NCBI GenBank assembly: GCA_017551515.1
Contig: JAFZLK010000022.1
Coordinates: 44,056-108,055 of the forward strand
Reading direction: 5' to 3'
DNA: 64,000 bases
Source of the DNA: Bacteroidales bacterium
GTDB taxonomy: Bacteria > Bacteroidota > Bacteroidia > Bacteroidales > ML635J-15
Position 1 is the first letter of the stretch; each line of letters begins with the position of its first letter. The notes under the pieces are model-generated. The model did no database searches. It saw only the letters and a list, made by a program, of their open reading frames with translations, and was not told the DNA's origin. Below, in pieces: positions 15,849 to 23,249 of this stretch. Made by a program: the position numbers and the translations under genes.

Positions 15849-16832
15849 ATGAATATTCATCATATATACTCAACAGAATTTCCAGAATTCATTCAGGAAA
15901 TAGCACAAACTCCTGCAATGCTCCAGCTCGACGACATAGGTATGAACTGCGGATGCGAATACACTAGTTTTCCGATGTTTGCTGGGCTCGAGAAATATTC
16001 ACGATACTACCATAGCATTGGAGTTGCCCTTATTGTATGGCACTTTACCCACGATAAAAAGCAAAGTACGGCAGGACTGCTTCATGACATTTCATCACCG
16101 GCGTTTGCACATGTCATCGACTTTATGCATGGCGACTACCTAACGCAAGAATCGACAGAGAACGGAACGCAGTCAATAATTGAAAACTCGGCTGAGATTC
16201 AGCATTTTCTCCAAAAATATGGCATGAAAACCTCCGAAGTCGCCGACTATCACCTCTACCCCATTGCCGACAACGACACGCCACGACTATCGGCAGACCG
16301 ACTTGAATACACAATAGGCAACATAGTGAACTACAAGCTCGCAAGTCCAGAAAAGGCAAAAGAACTATACGACAACCTTATCGTCGGCACAAACGAGGAA
16401 AATCAACCAGAGATAATGTTCACCGACAAGGGCAAAGCACTGGAATTTGCAAAACTGTCGCTACAATGCTCACGCATATACGTTGCCGACGAAGACCGCT
16501 ACTCAATGCAGCGTCTGGCCGAGATATTAAAGGAATGCATAATCCGCAGAATAATCGCCGAAAGCGACTTATATCTTGGTGAAACGCCTGTCATCAAAAA
16601 ACTTATGGATAACGAATTCTCGGCTAAGGAATGGCAGAAGTTCAGACGCTACTCGACCATAGTACATACAGCCAACAATCCCGATTCCAGAGTTATCCTC
16701 GCCAAGAAACGCCACATAAACCCATATATCAGCGGATTAGGCAGAGTTGGCGACATTTTCCCAGAATACGGCAATGCACTAAGGAAATATTTGGAGGAAA
16801 GCCAGGATTATGCAATTTGTGGAACGGTTTAA
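15849..16832 (+). CDS. HD-domain phosphohydrolase
   Basis: The protein has 327 residues from the ATG at 15849; an in-frame TTG two codons upstream is weaker. It carries YYHSIGVALIVWHFT, then GLLHDISSPAFAHVIDFMHGD: an H...HD pattern with a further conserved histidine and aspartate, as in HD hydrolases of the dNTPase/(p)ppGpp type. The exact substrate is unknown. The region after the HD core (RRIIAESDLYLGETPVIKKLMD) is helical. It is transcribed divergently from the M23/dxr operon and appears monocistronic. I cannot tell a nucleotide triphosphohydrolase from a phosphodiesterase by eye. Confidence 0.8.
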   Translation: MNIHHIYSTEFPEFIQEIAQTPAMLQLDDIGMNCGCEYTSFPMFAGLEKYSRYYHSIGVALIVWHFTHDKKQSTAGLLHDISSPAFAHVIDFMHGDYLTQESTENGTQSIIENSAEIQHFLQKYGMKTSEVADYHLYPIADNDTPRLSADRLEYTIGNIVNYKLASPEKAKELYDNLIVGTNEENQPEIMFTDKGKALEFAKLSLQCSRIYVADEDRYSMQRLAEILKECIIRRIIAESDLYLGETPVIKKLMDNEFSAKEWQKFRRYSTIVHTANNPDSRVILAKKRHINPYISGLGRVGDIFPEYGNALRKYLEESQDYAICGTV

Positions 16833-17010
16833 AAGTTTCTGGTTTGATTGTTTCTAGTTTCTGGTTATAGTTGATTATGGTTGTTTAAGATTGTTTGAGA
16901 TTGTTTTAACCATACATAGAAACTATCAAACGGCGAAGCCATTCAAACCCAGAAACTTTCAAACAGCGAAGCGCAGAAACGCCGAAGGCATAGAAACCAC
17001 ACAGAGCAAC
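16833..17010. repeat. TTTCTGGTT/GAAAC repeat tract
   Basis: The left part has GTTTCTGGTT and GGTTGTTT words and the right part the complementary GAAACC words with mini-hairpins (ACGGCGAAGCC, GCGAAGCGC). It belongs to the family seen at 6941-7250. It separates two convergent genes (HD and VanX-like) and, as a large imperfect inverted repeat, may act as a bidirectional terminator. Confidence 0.65.
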
Positions 17011-17015
17011 CTTTC

Positions 17016-17789
17016 CTACTCTATCGGGAAATTAAAATATGTATCAGGATAAGGTTCGTTCTTGAGAACAAAATGCCACCATTCGGTGCTAATACCCCTG
17101 AATCCATGACGAACCATTGCATCGCGAAGAATCATGCGGTTACGGTGCTGTTCGGGAGTTACGCCGGGATAGTCGGGATGACTTTCTTCGCCTAGCCAAT
17201 CGAATGGACTGCCCATGTCAACCTCCTTTTCGGTGCTCATATCGAAAAGTGTAAGGTCTACTGTAGAACCTGTTGTATGACGGCTTTTCTTTGCAATATA
17301 ACCTTCTTCGAAAAGACGAGGCTTGTCAATATCGGGATAGAAATAACGTTTCATAAGAGTGTCTGATGCCTCCTGCGACCAGCGAACAAAATGATCGACA
17401 GCGCTTTGCGGACGGTATGCATCATAAATTTTCAAGCGGTAGCCCATTGCCTTTACATCGTCGCTGACGGCCTTTAGACTGTCGGCAGCCTCTTTGGTAA
17501 GATATGCTATCGGTGCATTGTAACCATCAACGCGCACACCCATAAAGTTGAATGTGCTGAAATAACGTATTTCCAAAATTGCATCGGGAACGACATCAGT
17601 AACAACAACAAAACCATTCTTCGAAGCCTCGGAAACAGTTGTATCAGCAACAGGTTCAACCGATGCAGCTTCTTCACTAACTACGTTTTTTTCCTCTGTA
17701 ACGCTAGTATTTTCCTTGTTTTGGCACGAAAAAGCCATCATGCACATTGCCAGTGCAACAATTGCATAAAGTAAACTTTTTTTATTCAT
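17016..17789 (-). CDS. D-alanyl-D-alanine dipeptidase, VanX/DdpX type lipoprotein
   Basis: The protein has 257 residues. The lipoprotein signal ends in MAFSC (Cys about residue 22), so it is membrane-anchored, followed by an acidic linker. The M15D signature follows: RYFSTFNFMG, YDAYRPQSAVDHFVRW, SRHTTGSTVDLTLFDM (metal-binding H and D) and EWWHFVLKN (catalytic E and metal-binding H). Enzymes of this family cut D-Ala-D-Ala or act in peptidoglycan dipeptide salvage. With no vanH/vanA genes nearby, a housekeeping recycling role is likelier than glycopeptide resistance. A TATCTTTG box (minus, 17813-17820) lies 24 bases upstream. Confidence 0.92.
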   Translation of the reverse strand: MNKKSLLYAIVALAMCMMAFSCQNKENTSVTEEKNVVSEEAASVEPVADTTVSEASKNGFVVVTDVVPDAILEIRYFSTFNFMGVRVDGYNAPIAYLTKEAADSLKAVSDDVKAMGYRLKIYDAYRPQSAVDHFVRWSQEASDTLMKRYFYPDIDKPRLFEEGYIAKKSRHTTGSTVDLTLFDMSTEKEVDMGSPFDWLGEESHPDYPGVTPEQHRNRMILRDAMVRHGFRGISTEWWHFVLKNEPYPDTYFNFPIE

Positions 17790-17851
17790 GACTGTTCGTT
17801 TTTGTTTGAGCGCAAAGATATTTCTTTATCTGCAAATAGAAAAAGAAAAAC

Positions 17852-18304
17852 TTATCTGCACAATCTTTCTATCAATGCGCCATGCAGCGGAAACTCATGC
17901 AAAAGTTCTTCTTTTTTAGCCAGTTCGAAATTTTCAAATTTGAATGCGGGAGCCACAGCGCATCCCACGAGTGAAAAACCTTTCTTGCCAGACAGTTCTG
18001 CAGCGAACCACTGTTCAGGTTCAATTACAACCTGCATTTCGTCATCAGCGGACAAATGATGTACAATGAGTTCTCCCTTGGCATTAATAACATAAATATC
18101 AAGACATTCGCCAGCATGGTAGTACCAGATTTCGGACATACCGTGCAGCTTGTGGAAAGCCGAGAACTCATCTCCGCAAAGCATATAATATATGGTAGAG
18201 ATTTGCTTTTCTCCACTCTCATCGTTCCCGTAAACCTGGCGATAATAGCCGCCTTCGGGATGTGGCACAAGGCTTAGTTTTTCAATATAATGCTTATAAT
18301 CCAT
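17852..18304 (-). CDS. Cupin-fold protein, DUF985 family
   Basis: This 150-residue protein shows the DUF985 hallmarks LVPHPEGGYYRQVY, STIYYMLCGDEFSAFHKLH, EIWYYHAGECLDIYVI, PEQWFAAEL and FSLVGCAVAPAFKFENFEL. The family is a single-domain cupin of unknown reaction; some members are annotated as sugar epimerase-like. It starts 2 bases after the stop of the radical SAM gene, so it is the third gene of a lipoprotein-radical SAM-cupin operon. Whether it takes part in that modification system is unknown, and it could be an unrelated passenger. Confidence 0.85.
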   Translation of the reverse strand: MDYKHYIEKLSLVPHPEGGYYRQVYGNDESGEKQISTIYYMLCGDEFSAFHKLHGMSEIWYYHAGECLDIYVINAKGELIVHHLSADDEMQVVIEPEQWFAAELSGKKGFSLVGCAVAPAFKFENFELAKKEELLHEFPLHGALIERLCR

Positions 18305-18306
18305 AT

Positions 18307-19380
18307 TTATTTCCCATTTATCATCTTATACTGGCACATTTTCAACTCACCGTTTTCATCGCGGAGATGCATACCGTTGCCCTGACAAAAACGCCAGACC
18401 TTACACGACTTGCAGTCGCCCGTACGCATCCAGTTGCGATAGCGGAACTTCTCGAAACGATTTTCCCACACATCCCAGAACGAATCGGTGTATATGTTGC
18501 CCTGATTGTAGTCGCTACGTATGCTCAGGCAGCCCGAAATAGCCCCATCGGCACGGATGGAAGCAACATTAACGCCCGAACTGCAGTTGAAATACTTGCG
18601 TCTAACTTCTCCCTCATAGCGACCAAGAAAACCGTCGCAGGCATAACTTGCGTCAATTTTGCCTTCGAGACGAGTCAACTTTATAAAATCCATCATCTGC
18701 ACAAATTCCTCGTTGCTCAGGCGCAATTCAGGATCATCCGCAGCCCGACCAGACGGGAAAACGCTGAACAACCGCCACTTACGCACTCCGTTTTCTATCA
18801 GAAAATCGCGAAATTCAGGCAAATACTTTATTGTGCGCTTATTCACACAAGTGATAACATCCCACACTAACCCACTTTGCTTTTTCAATGCCTCAATCGC
18901 TCGCAGCGCATTGGCGAAACTATCACTATGTCCGCGCATCCAGTTGTGGTCATCGGCAAAACCATCGAGACTTATCGCAATGGAACGCAGACCATTACGC
19001 ACAAGTTCAGTAAGTTTTTCATCGGTAAGCAACATGCCGTTTGTCACCATCCCCCAGATGAAGCCGTGCTCTGTGATTGCGCGTCCACATTCAGCAATGT
19101 CGGCACGCACAAGCGGTTCGCCACCTGTAGTAATCACCATAATGTCATAAGGTGAAATGTGCGCTTTTATATCATCAAGCACTTTCAGAAAATCGTCGAG
19201 AGGCATGTCCTGCTGCTGCGAAACCATACGGCAATCGCTTCCACAATGACGGCAATTAAGGTTGCAACGCAGTGTACATTCCCAGAAAAGTTGGTGAAGA
19301 TGATGCTCATCGGCACGAAGCGAAAGCACTGCACGATTCAATTCGAGTGAAAGTCGCTTGTATAGGGAAAATTCCGACAC
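18307..19380 (-). CDS. Radical SAM/SPASM enzyme of the rSAM/lipoprotein type
   Basis: The protein has 357 residues from a GTG at 19378-19380, which overlaps the upstream lipoprotein stop by one base. The radical SAM 4Fe-4S site is CNLNCRHC (CxxxCxxC). The SPASM region has several cysteines: NCSSGVNVASIR, ISGCLSIRSD, TGDCKSCKVWRFCQG and a final MCQYK. Such enzymes install modifications on peptides or proteins encoded next door. The adjacent repetitive lipoprotein fits the Bacteroidetes radical SAM/lipoprotein pairing I recall as TIGR04133/TIGR04134; this was not checked by search. The actual modification is unknown. Confidence 0.88.
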   Translation of the reverse strand: MSEFSLYKRLSLELNRAVLSLRADEHHLHQLFWECTLRCNLNCRHCGSDCRMVSQQQDMPLDDFLKVLDDIKAHISPYDIMVITTGGEPLVRADIAECGRAITEHGFIWGMVTNGMLLTDEKLTELVRNGLRSIAISLDGFADDHNWMRGHSDSFANALRAIEALKKQSGLVWDVITCVNKRTIKYLPEFRDFLIENGVRKWRLFSVFPSGRAADDPELRLSNEEFVQMMDFIKLTRLEGKIDASYACDGFLGRYEGEVRRKYFNCSSGVNVASIRADGAISGCLSIRSDYNQGNIYTDSFWDVWENRFEKFRYRNWMRTGDCKSCKVWRFCQGNGMHLRDENGELKMCQYKMINGK

Positions 19381-19937
19381 TACTGCTTGCTACTATTATT
19401 AATGTTGTAAATTTCTCTGTCGATTTTATCAATCTCGTTCTGAAGCGAATCACGACTTTCGCGCAAATTCTTGGTACGATTGTTATACTTATTAATCATC
19501 TCTGGCGGACCATAAACCTTAGCCCCCGACCTAGCGTTAACAGTTTCATCTATAGCATCCAAGCGTTCCTTAAGAGAACTTTTTTCCGATTCGAGCATTT
19601 TCAGAAGTTCATTCTGCAACGAATCAGCCTCGTGACGCATCGCACGAGTTCTAGCGCTGTATTCCCTCATAACTTCGGGAGAACCATAAACGCACGACGT
19701 TTCACGATCTTTGATTGTAGCACGCAAACTCTCGAGGCGTGCCTGCAACTCAGCCCGTCTTGCATTTATCGAATCCTTGGGAACATACATCTCATCGTTT
19801 TCACCAAGATTGTCATTGTCGGCAGGTTGCGGTGCTGTCTCAGCACTTTCGGAAGTACGCTTTGTCGCTGTGCAGGCTGCCACTATTGCCGTAGCAAGCG
19901 CAAGTATAGAAATCCATGTTTTCTTTACTATTTTCAT
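19380..19937 (-). CDS. Repetitive lipoprotein, likely partner of the radical SAM enzyme
   Basis: The protein has 185 residues. The signal peptide ends at VAAC with acylated Cys22, so it is membrane-anchored. The mature part is highly charged, coiled-coil-like and built from two roughly 58-residue repeats. Each repeat has a VYGxPE motif (CVYGSPE at 82-88, KVYGPPE at 140-146), then a Y-x-x-R-T-x-x-x-R stretch and DSLQNE. Only the first repeat keeps the cysteine. That lone Cys or the YG(S/P)PE motif is the obvious candidate for radical SAM modification (inference). A TATCTTTG box (minus, 19963-19970) starts the operon. Confidence 0.82.
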   Translation of the reverse strand: MKIVKKTWISILALATAIVAACTATKRTSESAETAPQPADNDNLGENDEMYVPKDSINARRAELQARLESLRATIKDRETSCVYGSPEVMREYSARTRAMRHEADSLQNELLKMLESEKSSLKERLDAIDETVNARSGAKVYGPPEMINKYNNRTKNLRESRDSLQNEIDKIDREIYNINNSSKQ

Positions 19938-19998
19938 GGTCGTGCGATATTATTACAAAGTGCAAAGATAATGGAAATTACGATTCCTTCAATGGACA

Positions 19999-20102
19999 AA
20001 TAGGCGAAAAGGCTAGCGTAAATTGTTTGCCCCCCATCGTTAATGCCTTTAATGGCGTTAACGCCTTAATGGCAGGGGGAGCAACAAAACTGCAAGCCTA
20101 TT
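19999..20102. repeat. Nested inverted repeat between the lipoprotein operon and gapA
   Basis: AATAGGC (19999-20005) pairs with GCCTATT (20096-20102). Inside, a TTGTTTGCCCCC arm faces GGGGGAGCAACAA, and the core GGCGTTAACGCC is a perfect palindrome flanked by TTAA. The roughly 300-base gap between divergent genes holds this element plus a short GAAAC repeat (20107-20150) and the gapA promoter. Confidence 0.6.
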
Positions 20103-20186
20103 CGCCAAACCAGAAACAAGAACGGCGAAGCCCTCAACGAAGTTAAATTAGAAACTTATAAACTACAAAAAAAATATCTTCAAAAA

Positions 20187-20220
20187 TTTGGCACAACAAA
20201 TATTTTATTTAATAACTTTG
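20187..20220 (+). promoter_or_regulatory. gapA promoter
   Basis: TTTG (20187-20190) and TAACTTTG (20213-20220) match the Bacteroidetes -33/-7 pattern with a 22-base spacer, close to the usual spacing. The box ends 25 bases before the gapA ATG. Confidence 0.7.
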
Positions 20221-20245
20221 CAGAAATTTAAAAACAATAAATATT

Positions 20246-21253
20246 ATGGCTAAAATAAAAGTAGCAATTAACGGTTTTGGTCGCATCGGTCGTAATGTAT
20301 TCAAGATTGCATTCGGACGCGACAATATAGAAATTATCGGTATCAACGACCTTACTGATACCAAGACATTGGCACACCTGCTGAAGTACGATTCGACTCA
20401 GGGCAAGTTCGACAAGGAAGTTTCCTACAACGACAGCGCAATCATCGTAAACGGTAAGGAAATTAAGATTAGTGCAGAGAGAAATCCTGCTAACATTCCA
20501 TGGCCGGAAACTCCAGACGTAGTTATCGAATCTACTGGTCTCTTCACCAGCAAGGAAAGTCCTAAGGGCGGTTACCGCGACCACCTGAAGAACGGTGCAA
20601 AGAAGGTTATCCTTACCGTTCCAGCAAAGGACGACATCGATGCAATGGTTGTTCTTGGTGTTAACGAAGAAGTTCTCACAAAGGACGTACAGTGCGTATC
20701 TAACGCTTCCTGCACAACCAACTGCCTTGCTCCTATCGCAAAGGTTCTCAACGACAACTTCGGCATTGAATACGGTCTTATGACTACTATCCACTCGTAC
20801 ACCAACGACCAGATAGTTCTCGACGGTCCACACAAAGACCTCAGAAGAGCTCGTTCATGCGCTGTTTCGCAGATTCCTACCACCACCGGTGCTGCTAAGG
20901 CTGTTGGTAAGGTTCTCCCAGCTCTCAATGGCAAACTCGACGGTATGGCAGTTCGCGTACCAACCCCAACTGGTTCATCAGTTGACCTCGTTTGCTTGTT
21001 GAAGAAGGACGTTACTATCGAAGAAGTTAACGCTGCAATAAAGAAAGCTGCAGAAGGCCCAATGAAGGGTATCATCGAATACTCAGAAGAACCTCTAGTA
21101 TCAATCGATATCGTTCACAACTCACATTCGTCAATTTTCGATGCTCAGTCAACTATGCTCAAGGGGCGCTTGCTGAAGACCTTGACTTGGTACGACAACG
21201 AATGGGGTTACTCAAACCGCGTTGCAGAACTCATCGAAAAGTTGAAATTCTAA
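20246..21253 (+). CDS. gapA: Glyceraldehyde-3-phosphate dehydrogenase
   Basis: The protein has 335 residues. This glycolytic NAD-dependent oxidising phosphorylation enzyme is cytoplasmic. Visible features are the NAD-binding INGFGRIGRNVFK, the catalytic SNASCTTNCLAP with the nucleophile Cys156, the histidine in MTTIHSYTNDQ, and a C-terminal WYDNEWGYSNRVAEL. The codon use is strongly biased, like glyA, indicating high expression. It is monocistronic, with a clear promoter and intrinsic terminator. Confidence 0.98.
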   Translation: MAKIKVAINGFGRIGRNVFKIAFGRDNIEIIGINDLTDTKTLAHLLKYDSTQGKFDKEVSYNDSAIIVNGKEIKISAERNPANIPWPETPDVVIESTGLFTSKESPKGGYRDHLKNGAKKVILTVPAKDDIDAMVVLGVNEEVLTKDVQCVSNASCTTNCLAPIAKVLNDNFGIEYGLMTTIHSYTNDQIVLDGPHKDLRRARSCAVSQIPTTTGAAKAVGKVLPALNGKLDGMAVRVPTPTGSSVDLVCLLKKDVTIEEVNAAIKKAAEGPMKGIIEYSEEPLVSIDIVHNSHSSIFDAQSTMLKGRLLKTLTWYDNEWGYSNRVAELIEKLKF

Positions 21254-21274
21254 AGTGTTTTTCATAGTATTAGC

Positions 21275-21303
21275 AAAGGGAGAGCATTTGTTCTCCCTTT
21301 TTT
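21275..21303 (+). terminator. Intrinsic terminator after gapA
   Basis: AAAGGGAGA (21275-21283) pairs with TCTCCCTTT (21292-21300), followed by further Ts. Confidence 0.9.
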
Positions 21304-21364
21304 GTTTCCAAAAACATTAGTTTTTACAAATAATATTTAATTTTGCCAGCGAAAGCAATTGAAT

Positions 21365-21844
21365 ATGGCAAGAATATACGACTACAAGGCAATAACCAGC
21401 AACGGCAAGGAACTGGATTTCGGACAGTTTCGCGGAAAGGTCCTGCTTATTGTCAACACGGCAAGCAAATGCGGATTTACACCACAATTCGCCGGACTGG
21501 AAGAACTTAACCAGAAATACAAGGACAAAGGACTGGTAATCATTGGCTTTCCCTGCAATCAGTTTGCACATCAAGACCCGGGAACAGACAGCGAAATCTC
21601 AAGTTTCTGCCAACTGAACTATGGTGTTACCTTCCAGATAATGAGAAAAATAGATGTAAATGGCGAGAACGCACATCCAATCTTCAAATACTTGACAACA
21701 GAAGCAAGAGGTTTTCTCAGCAGAAAAATAAAATGGAATTTCACCAAGTTTCTCATTTCCCGCGATGGCACAAAAATCAAACGCTATCCTCCTACCAAAG
21801 CACCTAGAAAAATAGAAAAAGATATTGAAGCACTACTAGGATAA
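21365..21844 (+). CDS. Glutathione peroxidase-family (thiol peroxidase) protein
   Basis: The protein has 159 residues from the ATG at 21365; a TTG two codons upstream is an alternative. It shows the GPx fold motifs VNTASKCGFTPQ (peroxidatic Cys), GFPCNQFAHQDPG (Gln of the active site, second Cys) and KWNFTKFLI (Trp-Asn of the tetrad). A Cys rather than selenocysteine is encoded, so it probably uses thioredoxin to reduce hydroperoxides in the cytoplasm or periplasm; no clear signal peptide is seen. A TAATTTTG box is at 21338-21345. It is followed after 2 bases by the PLD-like gene, so they form an operon. Confidence 0.93.
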   Translation: MARIYDYKAITSNGKELDFGQFRGKVLLIVNTASKCGFTPQFAGLEELNQKYKDKGLVIIGFPCNQFAHQDPGTDSEISSFCQLNYGVTFQIMRKIDVNGENAHPIFKYLTTEARGFLSRKIKWNFTKFLISRDGTKIKRYPPTKAPRKIEKDIEALLG

Positions 21845-21846
21845 CA

Positions 21847-22368
21847 ATGTCGCCATTTCTGAAATACATAGCCGATGAACAGCACTACACAGATGTACTT
21901 GCTAAGCTCACAAGCGTAAAGCGAACATTGTGGATTGGCACCGCCGACATAAAAGACTTGTACATAAAACAAGGGAACGATGTCGTGCCAATGCTTGGCG
22001 TGCTTGCATCTCTGCTGAAAAAAGGTGTTGAAATTCGTCTTATCCACGCCAAGGAACCTGGCGAAAACTTCCGCACCGACTTCGACCTCTACCCTATCCT
22101 ATACGCCGCACTTGAACGCGTTCTTTGTCCGCGAGTACATTTCAAGATTATGATTTTCGACATGGAGAGTGCTTACATTGGTTCGGCAAACCTCACTGGT
22201 GCTGGTATCGGCATGAAAAGTCCACAAAAGCGCAATTTTGAAGCAGGAATTTTCACCAACGACCCTGAAATTGTTGAATCGGCTATCAATCAATTCGACA
22301 ATGTGTGGATAGGTAACCATTGTGAAAAATGCGGAAGAAGAGAATTCTGTGGGGATAGAATAAAGTAG
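21847..22368 (+). CDS. Phospholipase D-like single-HKD protein
   Basis: The protein has 173 residues. One HKD-type motif is visible, HFKIMIFDMESAYIGSANLTGAGI (H-x-K-x4-D, followed by GSAN; quoted across the motif in part), preceded by an ADIKDLYI segment and a strand-rich LLKKGVEIRLIHAK. A single HKD motif implies a homodimer forming one active site, as in Nuc-type nucleases. The C-terminus has CEKCGRREFC, a possible small metal site. Nuclease versus phospholipase activity cannot be decided. It is co-transcribed with the peroxidase gene and converges on trmD with only 3 bases between the stops. Confidence 0.82.
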   Translation: MSPFLKYIADEQHYTDVLAKLTSVKRTLWIGTADIKDLYIKQGNDVVPMLGVLASLLKKGVEIRLIHAKEPGENFRTDFDLYPILYAALERVLCPRVHFKIMIFDMESAYIGSANLTGAGIGMKSPQKRNFEAGIFTNDPEIVESAINQFDNVWIGNHCEKCGRREFCGDRIK

Positions 22369-22371
22369 AAA

Positions 22372-23049
22372 CTATTCTTCCAACAAATCTGGTCTCAATG
22401 CTTTTGTGCGCTCGTAGGCGAGTTCCTCTTTCCACTCATCAATCTTGGCGAAATTTCCAGACAGCAGAATGTCAGGCACTTTCCAGCCGTTGAACTCGGC
22501 AGGGCGTGTATATACTGGCGGTGCTAGAAGTCCATCCTGGAACGAATCGGACAATGCCGACTGCTCGTCACCTATTGCACCGGGAATCACGCGGATAATG
22601 CTGTCGCACATCATTGCTGCCGCCAATTCGCCACCGGTAAGCACAAAATCGCCAATACTAAATTCCTCGTCTATAAGGTGTTCACGAATACGATAGTCGA
22701 TGCCCTTGTAATGTCCGCAAAGAATAATTATGTTCTCCATCATACTTATGCGGTTGGCTTCCTTCTGCTTCCACGGCTTGCCATCTGGCGAAGTGTAGAT
22801 GACAAGATCGTAGTTGCGTTCCTTCTTCAAGTCGTTGATGCAATTGAATATTGGCTCAATCATCATCACCATGCCTGCCTCTCCGCCAAAAGCATAGTCA
22901 TCTACTTGCTTGTGACGACCAAGCCCGTATTCGCGCAAATCGTGTATATGAACTTCGGCAATTCCCTTGTCGGTCGCCCTCTTGATAATCGAGTTGTTCA
23001 ACGGACCATCAAGAATTTCGGGTAAAACGGTTATAATGTCTATTCGCAT
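22372..23049 (-). CDS. trmD: tRNA (guanine-N1-)-methyltransferase
   Basis: The protein has 225 residues. It methylates G37 of tRNAs with SAM to prevent frameshifting. The SPOUT/TrmD signature runs [25 protein letters not shown], the trefoil-knot SAM site [12 protein letters not shown], and [14 protein letters not shown] with the catalytic Asp region. The C-terminal domain ends with the usual PDLL. It stands alone here, without rpsP, rimM or rplS. Downstream it converges on the PLD-like gene, and upstream lies a repeat tract. Confidence 0.97.
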   Translation of the reverse strand: MRIDIITVLPEILDGPLNNSIIKRATDKGIAEVHIHDLREYGLGRHKQVDDYAFGGEAGMVMMIEPIFNCINDLKKERNYDLVIYTSPDGKPWKQKEANRISMMENIIILCGHYKGIDYRIREHLIDEEFSIGDFVLTGGELAAAMMCDSIIRVIPGAIGDEQSALSDSFQDGLLAPPVYTRPAEFNGWKVPDILLSGNFAKIDEWKEELAYERTKALRPDLLEE

Positions 23050-23245
23050 AAGTATGTTTCTGTGGGCTAAAGCCCGTTTCTATGTTTCTAAGTTTAACTT
23101 CGTTGAGGGCTACGCCGTTCTGTGCCTGCGGCGTTTCTGAGTTTCTAGTTGTGGGCTAACAGGCTTGCAGGCTTAAAGGCTAACAGCCATGGCTGTTTTG
23201 CTGTCTCGCTGTTTTGCTTTTAGCCTTTTCAACTCTCAACTTTCA
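23050..23245. repeat. Mini-hairpin repeat tract upstream of trmD
   Basis: It contains TTTCTGTGGGCTAAAGCCC, a GCCTGCGGC-like hairpin, and a run of GGCT...AGCC words (GGCTAACAGCC, GCCATGGC, GCTTTTAGCC). Same vocabulary as the tracts at 6941-7250 and 33371-33990. No gene is seen. Confidence 0.65.
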
Positions 23246-23249
23246 ACTT

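Noticed and set aside
17016..17789. Glycopeptide-resistance gene vanX
   Set aside because: The family fits, but no vanH, vanA or sensor/regulator genes are near; a general dipeptidase lipoprotein is more likely.
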